Shown piece by piece: positions 6,566 to 12,849 of a stretch of 12,849 nt of DNA (its first letter is position 1; every line of letters begins with the position of its first letter). This stretch comes from Eubacteriales bacterium (GTDB taxonomy: Bacteria > Bacillota > Clostridia > Acetivibrionales > STF1-152). A model generated the notes under the pieces. The model had not been told where the DNA came from, searched no databases, and saw only the letters and a list, made by a program, of their open reading frames with translations. The stretch covers positions 1 to 12,849 of the forward strand of contig JAQVNH010000010.1 of assembly GCA_028703215.1 (NCBI GenBank), in the 5' to 3' direction. The translations under genes were made by a program, and so were the position numbers.

Positions 6566-7015
6566 CTACTTGATCCAGGAGAACGAGCCCGTCTCATCGA
6601 AGCTCTCTTTAAGTCCGCCTTGAATGTCTACGTTCTGAGGAGCAACAAGGATAATGCCGTTTGTCACCTTTTGTATGTTACCGCTTAGAGCATAAACAGA
6701 ACCGCTGAGAAAGTCCACTATTCTCTGCGCGAGGTTTTTGTCAAGCGCCTCGACATTAACGACCACGGCTTTTTTGCTTTTCAGATGCTCCGTGATCTCT
6801 CTGGCCTGTTCAAAAGTTTGAGGATTGTGTATTACGACTTTGAAATGACCCTGCGAATTGATGTTGACGATCTTATTCTGCTGATTTCTTTTTAGTCCGG
6901 TTATTTTTTTGTATTCCTGTGTCTGGTCATCTTCAAGGGTCGCCTTTTCTTCTGCCGCAGCCTCCCTGTCTTCCCAGCCAACAAGATTCATCATTTTGTC
7001 AAGAAGTTTTGCCAT
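6566..7015 (-). CDS. sepF: Cell division protein SepF
   Basis: SepF anchors FtsZ filaments to the membrane and shapes the septum in Gram-positive bacteria. The 149-residue protein starts with the amphipathic membrane-binding helix MAKLLDKMMNLVGW. An acidic, flexible linker follows (about 15-50), then the globular SepF/YlmF domain (about 55-135) with VVIHNPQTFEQAREI, KKAVVVNVEALD and ALSGNIQKVTNGIILVAP. The frame is open upstream to 7069. The ATG at 7015 is chosen because it follows a strong CAGGAGG site and because the helix must be N-terminal to work. It sits between yggS (56 nt upstream) and yggT (11 nt downstream), the standard order. No FtsA gene is in the window; SepF can be the main FtsZ anchor where FtsA is weak or missing, but that cannot be judged here. 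Confidence 0.95.
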   Translation of the reverse strand: MAKLLDKMMNLVGWEDREAAAEEKATLEDDQTQEYKKITGLKRNQQNKIVNINSQGHFKVVIHNPQTFEQAREITEHLKSKKAVVVNVEALDKNLAQRIVDFLSGSVYALSGNIQKVTNGIILVAPQNVDIQGGLKESFDETGSFSWIK

Positions 7016-7071
7016 TTTTATTACCTCCTGTTTTATCCTAAGTATAATAGGCTTTCGCATTGGAACCATTA

Positions 7072-7773
7072 TCAGATGTTTTTGTTGAAAATCGACCTTC
7101 CTATCCTGATCAAATTAGAGCCTTCTTCGATCGCTGTTTCAAAATCGTTGCTCATGCCCATTGAAAGGATGTCCATATGAACATTATCGATTTTTTCGCT
7201 GCCGATGTCAAGAGAGAGTTGCCTCAGCATCCTGAATATAGGCCTTACAGATTCGGAACTTTCGGTATAAGGCGCAATGGTCATCAATCCCCTTACGTTG
7301 ACATTCTTCAGTCTGCTCGCGTTTTCGATCAAAAACATCAGAGCGTCCTTAGAGACTCCGAATTTCGTTTCCTCCCCCGATACGTTTACTTCGATCAGGA
7401 TATCGGCGTATATATCAAGCGCTTCCGCTCTTTTTTGGATGGCCTCAGCCAGCTCGATACTATCAACGGAATGGATAAGTCTCACTTTCCCGAGTACCTG
7501 TTTTATTTTGTTTGTCTGAAGATGCCCGATCATATGCCATCTGCAGGAGTCGCCGGTCAATGCGAGCTTTTTTGTCAGTTCCTGAACGCGGTTTTCAGCA
7601 AAATCTTTAATTCCGTTATTTGCCGCCGCTGCAACCATTTCAGGTAAAGCGGTCTTGGTTACAGCCACAAGTGTTATCTCTCCGGGATCTCTTCCGGCTT
7701 TGATCGCGGCATTCTCTATTTTGCGCCTTACTTCGATTATGTTGTTTTTGATTATTTCAGCGATATCTGTCAT
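7072..7773 (-). CDS. YggS family PLP homeostasis protein
   Basis: YggS/PLPBP proteins bind pyridoxal phosphate without a known catalytic reaction and keep free PLP and some amino-acid pools balanced. The 233-residue protein is full length for this alanine-racemase-like TIM barrel. The PLP lysine is Lys40 in TLVAVTKTA. Other signatures are FAENRVQELTKK, WHMIGHLQTNKIKQVLG, LIEVNVSGEETKFG and the C-terminal LSMGMSNDFETAIEEGSN followed by IRIGRSIF. The start ATG at 7773 overlaps the stop of the upstream HlyD-like gene as ATGA and follows AGGAG, so the two are probably translationally coupled. Bacillus calls the homologue YlmE. It is found next to sepF in many Gram-positives, although a direct division role has not been settled. 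Confidence 0.95.
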   Translation of the reverse strand: MTDIAEIIKNNIIEVRRKIENAAIKAGRDPGEITLVAVTKTALPEMVAAAANNGIKDFAENRVQELTKKLALTGDSCRWHMIGHLQTNKIKQVLGKVRLIHSVDSIELAEAIQKRAEALDIYADILIEVNVSGEETKFGVSKDALMFLIENASRLKNVNVRGLMTIAPYTESSESVRPIFRMLRQLSLDIGSEKIDNVHMDILSMGMSNDFETAIEEGSNLIRIGRSIFNKNI

Positions 7774-9032
7774 CGTATCTCCTGTCCGTCCACGATATTT
7801 TTCGGATCGATTATGTACGCGTCATATAATTCCACATTATTGCCTTTTCCGGTCCCGTCATCGATTATCGCATAATATTTGTTTGAACCTATTATAGATA
7901 CTTCTCTGATGCTGGCAAAATTGACTTTGAACAAAGTTATCTTTGCTGTTTTGTTTATCTTGTCAATTTCGAAAAGGGATTTAACAGGTATCATCTTTCC
8001 GCTGTAGGAGCTGAGTATGAGATCCACATTCACCGTTCTGAGTGAAACCGTTTCGCTCAGGTATTTGTTGAGCTCGAATGCCAGAATCTGATATCCGTCC
8101 ATATCGGAGGATTTGTAGATCAGGTCTCCGTTGCACTCATATTCCGGGTCGTTAAAACGTATCCTTATTTTACTGCCCTCTTCAAACCTGTATGCATCCT
8201 TGATATCAAGACATACTGCAATGCAATAGCTCAGATCGCCGGTGATTTTTGCCACCGCCGCTCCCTCTTCGACATCATTCTCGATATATGCCTGAGGATT
8301 GCCTTCGCTGAGGACGCTTCCGAAATATTCGGGTGTCAGTTCTCTTATATATCCCTTACTCAATTTCTCCTCGTAGTCGTCCAGAATATATGATACTATC
8401 CCCGGATTTTCCGAGACTATATTCTTTCTGTTTGAATCGATTTTGTTCTTCAAAGTGTTTATTTCTGTCTTCAAGGATGAGATATAAGTATCCGCAGCCG
8501 CCTCGTCCCCTAATTTCCCGGCTTTTTCCTGCACAAGGGCGTTTATTTCGGTTTCATATTTGATTATTTCGCTGAAAGTGTTGTTTCTTGTAGCCTCAAT
8601 AACAAGTTTTAATTTTTCGCCTATCTCGCTTTCGAGTTTGGAGATTTCCCTTGAAAATGTTCCGGATGTGCTTACCTTTTCACTCAGCGCCCTTATGACC
8701 TGTTCCTCTTTTTGAGCCAGCTCGTCGATCAGACTTGCTCCCGAACTGCTCAGTACAGAAGCTATGGTTGAATCGGCCGGTACCTTGTCTCCCTCGTCAT
8801 ATGAAATAAGACTTATTCCGCTTATCGGAGCCTCGAATACCACACTGTCGCGCAAAATAAGAGCGTTTGTGTTTATATAATCCTCTATCGTCCCGTGACG
8901 GATGTAATCCATGGTCACATTGCCGCCAAAAAGCCAGAAATATCCCGATGGTATATATAAGGCGAGGAACACCGTAATAAGCAGCGTGCCTGTTCTGAAT
9001 CCTTTTCTTTTGTTGGTTGCCAAATGTTTCAC
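7770..9032 (-). CDS. HlyD-like membrane-anchored adaptor protein of unknown partner
   Basis: The 420-residue protein has a short basic N-terminus (MKHLATNKRKGFR), one membrane segment (about 15-37) and a large outer part. Residues about 60-95 (FEAPISGISLISYDEGDKVP) look like the first half of a biotinyl/lipoyl-like barrel. About 100-220 is a Glu/Lys-rich helical hairpin or coiled coil. Residues about 245-265 (AYIENDVEEGAAVAKITG) are the returning lipoyl half, and about 265-410 is beta-rich, like HlyD/MacA adaptor barrels. Adaptors of this type normally link an inner-membrane pump to an outer exit, but no ABC, MFS or RND transporter lies in the window. It is coupled to yggS by an ATGA overlap and lies in the division cluster, so an envelope or division role is possible but unproven. 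The start is uncertain: GTG at 9032 has AAGGGAA too close, and a TTG three codons later is an alternative. Confidence 0.75.
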   Translation of the reverse strand: MKHLATNKRKGFRTGTLLITVFLALYIPSGYFWLFGGNVTMDYIRHGTIEDYINTNALILRDSVVFEAPISGISLISYDEGDKVPADSTIASVLSSSGASLIDELAQKEEQVIRALSEKVSTSGTFSREISKLESEIGEKLKLVIEATRNNTFSEIIKYETEINALVQEKAGKLGDEAAADTYISSLKTEINTLKNKIDSNRKNIVSENPGIVSYILDDYEEKLSKGYIRELTPEYFGSVLSEGNPQAYIENDVEEGAAVAKITGDLSYCIAVCLDIKDAYRFEEGSKIRIRFNDPEYECNGDLIYKSSDMDGYQILAFELNKYLSETVSLRTVNVDLILSSYSGKMIPVKSLFEIDKINKTAKITLFKVNFASIREVSIIGSNKYYAIIDDGTGKGNNVELYDAYIIDPKNIVDGQEIR

Positions 9033-9053
9033 TTCCCTTATGATTCCTTATGA

Positions 9054-10355
9054 TCAGCAGCTGATTCTTATTTTACCAATATCTTTCATTTTTTGCACTG
9101 CCTTAAGCAAGCCGAGTTTTGCGCTTTCATAAACAAGACCGCCCTGAAGATATGCGATGTAAGGAGGCTTCATCGGACCGTCGGCGCTGAGTTCGATAGA
9201 CGAACCCTGCACGAAACCGCCCGCTGCCATTATAACAGGACAATCATACCCCGGCATTTCCCATGGTTCAGGGGTTACAAATGCATCAACGGGAGATCCC
9301 GATTGAATGCCGCGGCAAAATGCCACTAAGAGCTCCGGATCTTCAAATCTGACTGCCTGAACGATATCGCTTCGATTTTCTTCATTCCATGACGGAAGAG
9401 CCGCAAATCCAAGCATTTCCATAAGCGCCGCACAAAATACCGCTCCTTTTAAGCTTTCTGCCACGACATGAGGAGCCATAAAAATTCCCTGAAACATGAA
9501 TCTGTTTTGTCCGAGCGTCGCTCCTAGTTTTTTGCCCAGTCCCGGCGCAGTAAGCCTGTCTGCGGAATTTCTGACATATTCCTCCCTGCCTGCGACATAG
9601 CCTCCCATCTGCGCAATGCCTCCCCCGGGATTTTTGATCAGGGATCCCGCGATCAGATCCGCTCCGGCTTCGATAGGCTCGCTTGTTTGCGTGAATTCTC
9701 CGTAGCAGTTGTCAACAAAAATGATTATATCCTGTCTGACGCTTTTTATAAATTCCGCAGCCCTTTTTATTTCATCTGTAGAAACCGGGCTTCTCCAGCT
9801 ATATCCGGGCGAACGCTGTATCATCACCATCTTTGTGTTCGGCCGGATCGCCTTTTTGATGTTTTCAAGATCGATTCCTTTTTCTTCTGTCATTTCTACC
9901 TGGCTGTAAGATACCCCGTTATTTTTCAGCGAACCTTTCAAATCTCCTCTTATTCCTATCATTTCCTCAAGAGTGTCATAAGGTTTTCCTGTTATCGATA
10001 TGAGGTGGTCTCCGCAGCTTAGGTTCCCAAGCATGGCAAGTGCTATGGCATGAGTCCCCGCAACGATAGTATGCCGCACCAGTGCGTCCTCGGCCTTGAA
10101 TACATCGGCGAAAACTAAATCGAGGACTTCCCTGCCCCTGTCGTCATAGCCATATCCTGTCGTTCCGCTAAAATGGCTTTCGCCGACTCTGTTTTTTTGC
10201 ATCGCATGCATTACTTTGAGTTGGTTGTATTCACGAACCTCGAGGATCCTTTCGAAAACGGGAGCGATCATTTTCTCCGCAGCATCGGCTATGGATATGA
10301 TATCTTCAGATATCCCGAATTTTTGCGTATATATTTCGTTTTTATGATTTGTCAT
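9054..10355 (-). CDS. Aluminium resistance / methionine gamma-lyase family PLP enzyme (PF06838 type)
   Basis: This 433-residue fold-type I PLP enzyme resembles the 'aluminium resistance protein' family (B. subtilis YnbB), which is related to cystathionine gamma-synthase and methionine gamma-lyase. The PLP lysine is probably Lys241 in AGSLIKNPGGGIAQMGGYVA, with the cofactor Asp215 in IIFVDNCYGEF. Typical family blocks are HFSGTTGYGYDDRGRE (61-76), VRHTIVAGTHAIALAMLGNL (93-112) and SPGYSWRSPVS (182-192). The true substrate of this family is not established; carbon-sulfur lyase activity is a prediction. The ATG at 10355 lies inside the end of recN, a 14-nt overlap, with only a weak upstream AAGGG, so expression may rely on ribosomes finishing recN. 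The next in-frame ATG is 27 codons in and would remove conserved sequence. The pairing with yggS, a PLP-balance protein two genes on, may be a coincidence. Confidence 0.88.
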   Translation of the reverse strand: MTNHKNEIYTQKFGISEDIISIADAAEKMIAPVFERILEVREYNQLKVMHAMQKNRVGESHFSGTTGYGYDDRGREVLDLVFADVFKAEDALVRHTIVAGTHAIALAMLGNLSCGDHLISITGKPYDTLEEMIGIRGDLKGSLKNNGVSYSQVEMTEEKGIDLENIKKAIRPNTKMVMIQRSPGYSWRSPVSTDEIKRAAEFIKSVRQDIIIFVDNCYGEFTQTSEPIEAGADLIAGSLIKNPGGGIAQMGGYVAGREEYVRNSADRLTAPGLGKKLGATLGQNRFMFQGIFMAPHVVAESLKGAVFCAALMEMLGFAALPSWNEENRSDIVQAVRFEDPELLVAFCRGIQSGSPVDAFVTPEPWEMPGYDCPVIMAAGGFVQGSSIELSADGPMKPPYIAYLQGGLVYESAKLGLLKAVQKMKDIGKIRISC

Positions 10356-12072
10356 ATTTCAGCTTCAGCCCTTTTGCGTTCTTTAGTATTTCCCTTGCAT
10401 GGCTCAATGAGATTTCCGTCTCGTCACTGCCTCCCATGAGCCGCGCAATTTCTCTCACGATCTCTTCCCCTTCGAGTTTGCTTACTACTGTGACAGTCCT
10501 TTCCCCGGACCCGGTTTTGGAAATATAATAATGGCAGTCAGCCATGCAGGCGATCTGCGCCAGATGCGTCACGCATATCACCTGATGTCCCGAAGAAATA
10601 AAATGCAGCTTCTGCCCGATTTTCAGAGCTGTGCCGCCGCCGACTCCCATATCTATCTCGTCAAATATCAAAGTCGGGATCCTGTCCGCGTCAGCAAGTA
10701 TTTTTTTTATTGCCAGCATGATCCTTGACATCTCGCCGCCGGAAGCTATTTTTGCCAGAGGCTTTAATGGCTCTCCCGGATTTGTCGATATCATGAATTC
10801 GATAAAATCAAGGCCGTTGTCAGATATTTCGTTCCCGAGATTCTCCGCCGAATCCACGGTCCTAACCATATGCACTTTGAATGTCGAATTCCTCATGTCG
10901 AGGTCATTGAGTTCGGTTCCGATGTTTTTTTCCAAAGCCAGCGCTGCCCTTTGTCTTTCCGCAGTGAGAATCTGCGCGCTCTCAAACAGTTTTCCCCGAA
11001 GTATTTTAAGTTTGCCTTCGATTTCCGTGGTAAGTTTTTCATTGTTTATAACTTCTTCCAACCGCGCTTGAGCTTTTATTCCGTATTCCATAACTTCTTT
11101 CAGTGTGCTCCCGTACTTTTTTTTCAGCTTGTATATGACATCGAGTCTATCCTCGACGCTGTCTAATATCCCCGGGGTGAAATCAATCATTTCCCTGCTT
11201 TTCCTTATGTCCGATATCAGATCCTCGACTTTGTACAATACTTCTTCGAGCTCTGAGGATATCCTCATGTATTCGTCGCTGAATCCTGAAACCGCTCTCA
11301 TATTTGCAATTGCTTCATTTATTCCGTCCCTAGCGGATACCGACTCGATATTTTCACGGTTCAATGCCTCTTGAGCTTGCGAAAGCGCGATTATTATTTT
11401 CTCCGCGTTGCTCAATATCGCTTTCTTTTCGAGCAATTCTTCTTCCTCGTCCTCTGCCGGCGATGCGCTTGTGATCTCATTTATTTGGTAGCTCAGAAGG
11501 TCAATGAGCCCTTGCCTTTCAGCGTTGTCCTTCATGAGTTTGTCAAGTTTTGCCTTTGTTTCCCTGTACTCGGACAGACATGATGAATACAATCTTTTTG
11601 CGGCTTGCACTATATTCCCTCCGAAAGAGTCGAGCAGGTCTGCATGGCAAGCGGTTCTCAGAAGAGACTGGCTGTCATATTGCCCGTGAACATCGATCAG
11701 ATGCTCTCCTATCTCTTTCAGTACGGTCACCGTAGTCATTCTTCCGTTGATACGGCAGATGTTCCTTCCTGTCGACTGTATCTCTCTGGCCAGCAGCAAT
11801 GTCCCGTCCTCTTCAGCTTCTATTCCGTAATCGCTCAATAATTTTTCGATATGGCCTTCAGGTATTTGAAACATCCCTTCGACATAAGCGCTCTCAGCTC
11901 CGCTTCTGATGAGCTCCCTGTTTGTCCTTTGACCGAGCAGAGCATTTATTGAATCGATGATTATCGATTTGCCCGCGCCTGTTTCACCCGTAAGAATATT
12001 GAAACCATCATTGAGTTCAACGCTCAGTTTTTCGATCAGCGCAATATTATTGATTTCAAGATGTTTAAGCAT
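10342..12072 (-). CDS. recN: DNA repair protein RecN
   Basis: RecN is an SMC-like ATPase recruited early to DNA double-strand breaks. The 576-residue protein has the expected layout. An N-terminal half carries the Walker A motif LTGETGAGKSI (27-37), followed by long helices forming a short coiled coil (about 160-370). A C-terminal half carries the ABC signature ASGGEMSR (443-450), Walker B TLIFDEIDMGVGG (467-479) and the switch segment ICVTHLAQIA. An ATG exists at 12078, but the AGAGG site lies only 2 nt before it and 8 nt before the ATG at 12072. The second start also gives the usual RecN N-terminus (MLKHLEINNIALIEKLSVEL), so it is preferred. It follows argR by 20 nt, the normal Firmicutes order, but is followed by a PLP enzyme instead of spoIVB. 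Confidence 0.97.
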   Translation of the reverse strand: MLKHLEINNIALIEKLSVELNDGFNILTGETGAGKSIIIDSINALLGQRTNRELIRSGAESAYVEGMFQIPEGHIEKLLSDYGIEAEEDGTLLLAREIQSTGRNICRINGRMTTVTVLKEIGEHLIDVHGQYDSQSLLRTACHADLLDSFGGNIVQAAKRLYSSCLSEYRETKAKLDKLMKDNAERQGLIDLLSYQINEITSASPAEDEEEELLEKKAILSNAEKIIIALSQAQEALNRENIESVSARDGINEAIANMRAVSGFSDEYMRISSELEEVLYKVEDLISDIRKSREMIDFTPGILDSVEDRLDVIYKLKKKYGSTLKEVMEYGIKAQARLEEVINNEKLTTEIEGKLKILRGKLFESAQILTAERQRAALALEKNIGTELNDLDMRNSTFKVHMVRTVDSAENLGNEISDNGLDFIEFMISTNPGEPLKPLAKIASGGEMSRIMLAIKKILADADRIPTLIFDEIDMGVGGGTALKIGQKLHFISSGHQVICVTHLAQIACMADCHYYISKTGSGERTVTVVSKLEGEEIVREIARLMGGSDETEISLSHAREILKNAKGLKLKYDKS

Positions 12073-12092
12073 TGCCATTACCTCTCGGGTCG

Positions 12093-12554
12093 CTATTCAT
12101 CTATGCGTGTCGCTGCTTTATTGAGCCTGTCCGCAAGTTTTTCCGCGATTTTTTCTGCCCGGCAGATTATGATCAATGTGTCGTCACCGGCAATGGTTCC
12201 GGCAATACCGGACAATTTCATTGCGTCGATCGCCGAAGCCGAAGCCTGCGCCATACCGGGCAAAGTCTTGACTATAACGATGTTATTTGCATAATCGGCA
12301 AAAACAAACGAGTGGTTGAAAACTGCGACCAGTTTTTCGGACAGCGGATTATCCCTGCTGTTCATGGTGGAATACATATATTTCCCGCTTTTGGACATCA
12401 CTTTGATAAGCCTTAGTTCCTTGATGTCGCGAGAAACTGTTGCCTGCGTCACTTCCATACCTGTCTGCTTCAATTTTTCGGCAAGCTCTTCCTGAGTATC
12501 TATTTCATATTTTTCGATGAGCTCCAATATCTTTGCGTGACGGTTGTATTTCAT
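12093..12554 (-). CDS. argR: Arginine repressor ArgR
   Basis: ArgR (AhrC) binds ARG-box operators as an arginine-loaded hexamer, repressing arginine synthesis and often activating catabolism. The 153-residue protein has an N-terminal winged helix with the recognition segment QATVSRDIKELRLIKV (37-52). The C-terminal hexamerisation and arginine-binding domain has IVKTLPGMAQASASAID (94-110) and GTIAGDDTLIIICR (119-132), including the Asp124-Asp125 pair that contacts arginine. The frame is open to 12644, but the ATG at 12554 fits the family N-terminus (MKYNRHAKILELIEKY). It overlaps the nadK stop as TAATG after an AGGGGGGGAAG site, so it is preferred and probably translationally coupled to nadK. 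No arginine biosynthesis gene is in the window and I saw no convincing ARG box. Confidence 0.96.
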   Translation of the reverse strand: MKYNRHAKILELIEKYEIDTQEELAEKLKQTGMEVTQATVSRDIKELRLIKVMSKSGKYMYSTMNSRDNPLSEKLVAVFNHSFVFADYANNIVIVKTLPGMAQASASAIDAMKLSGIAGTIAGDDTLIIICRAEKIAEKLADRLNKAATRIDE

Positions 12555-12849
12555 TAACCAACACTTCCCCCCCTGTAATAGATCTTGTTCCTGAGAATGC
12601 TGAAAAAATCCGGGGTCTTGCATTTTATCAGATTCAATCTGCAAGGTGATTTTTTAGTCAGGATAATGTCTCCGCAGACTGCTTCATAACCTGTTTGCCC
12701 GTCAACTGTAACCATCGCCGCATGAATGTTTTTATGGTTCAGAACCGTTTTGACGATTTTGGAGCTGTCAACTATGACAGACCTCGTATACAGAATGTGC
12801 GGACATATCGGCGTCATTATTATAAGGTCGTTATCGGGTTCGGTTATCG
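12554..12849 (-). CDS. nadK: NAD kinase, C-terminal part (5' end beyond the window)
   Basis: The visible 97 residues are the C-terminal end of an ATP-dependent NAD kinase, which makes NADP from NAD in the cytoplasm. The diagnostic block is EPDNDLIIMTPICPHILYTR near the window edge, followed by VTVDGQTGYEAVCGDII, which contains the conserved Asp-Gly-Gln, and a typical end (CKTPDFFSILRNKIYYRGGS). The first residues of the block come from bases beyond the first in-frame ATG at 12817, so the gene clearly continues out of the window and that ATG is not its start. The TAA stop shares its last base with the argR ATG. The order nadK-argR-recN is common in Clostridia. Confidence 0.92.
   Translation of the reverse strand, partial: ITEPDNDLIIMTPICPHILYTRSVIVDSSKIVKTVLNHKNIHAAMVTVDGQTGYEAVCGDIILTKKSPCRLNLIKCKTPDFFSILRNKIYYRGGSVG

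Noticed and set aside
7016..7071. Possible internal promoter before sepF with a TATACT-like -10 around 7040-7050 on the minus strand.
   Set aside because: No -35 box at a proper distance is convincing; the best match leaves a spacer of about 15 nt with a poor hexamer.
12555..12644. N-terminal extension of argR to an ATG at 12644.
   Set aside because: It overlaps the conserved end of nadK, is not part of the ArgR family, and the ATG at 12554 has a better signal and the coupled TAATG overlap.

Overview
The window looks like a chromosomal core region of a Gram-positive, low-to-moderate GC anaerobe of the class Clostridia. The evidence is the gene order nadK-argR-recN, the Firmicutes division cluster yggS-sepF-yggT-divIVA-ileS, a classical T-box leader in front of ileS, and strong AGGAGG-type ribosome binding sites. 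The genus cannot be fixed from sequence alone. The lack of spoIVB/spo0A after recN would fit a lineage that does not sporulate or has rearranged this locus.

Layout. The left edge (1-604, minus) holds most of an omega-amidase-type nitrilase-superfamily hydrolase, cut by the window end. Divergent from it, across a short region with back-to-back promoters, is mtnP (744-1538, plus), a methylthioadenosine phosphorylase. Together they look like a small methionine-salvage module. Everything to the right is on the minus strand. Read in the direction of transcription from the right edge it runs: nadK (3' end only), argR, recN, a PF06838 'aluminium resistance/methionine gamma-lyase' family PLP enzyme, an orphan HlyD-like membrane adaptor, yggS, sepF, yggT and divIVA. 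Gaps are small (56 nt at most) and several genes overlap, so this is probably one long operon. About 10 nt after divIVA a near-consensus sigma-A promoter starts a new unit: an isoleucine T-box riboswitch, ileS, and aroB, which is joined to ileS by an ATGA stop/start overlap. aroB converges on mtnP.

How the genes work together. The right-hand operon joins NAD(P) supply, arginine regulation, DNA repair, PLP handling and the division machinery (SepF, YggT, DivIVA). The ileS-aroB unit should be switched on when tRNA-Ile is uncharged, which places one shikimate-pathway enzyme under isoleucine control. No mobile element, CRISPR array, tRNA or rRNA gene was recognised. I found no clearly new multi-gene system. 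The most unusual points are aroB coupled to the T-box-controlled ileS, the HlyD-type protein without a pump inside a division cluster, a DivIVA whose usual membrane-inserting Phe-Arg pair is replaced, a CxCC tail on MtnP like that of hyperthermophile enzymes, and the departures from the standard Firmicutes gene order (no ylmH, no spoIVB/spo0A).
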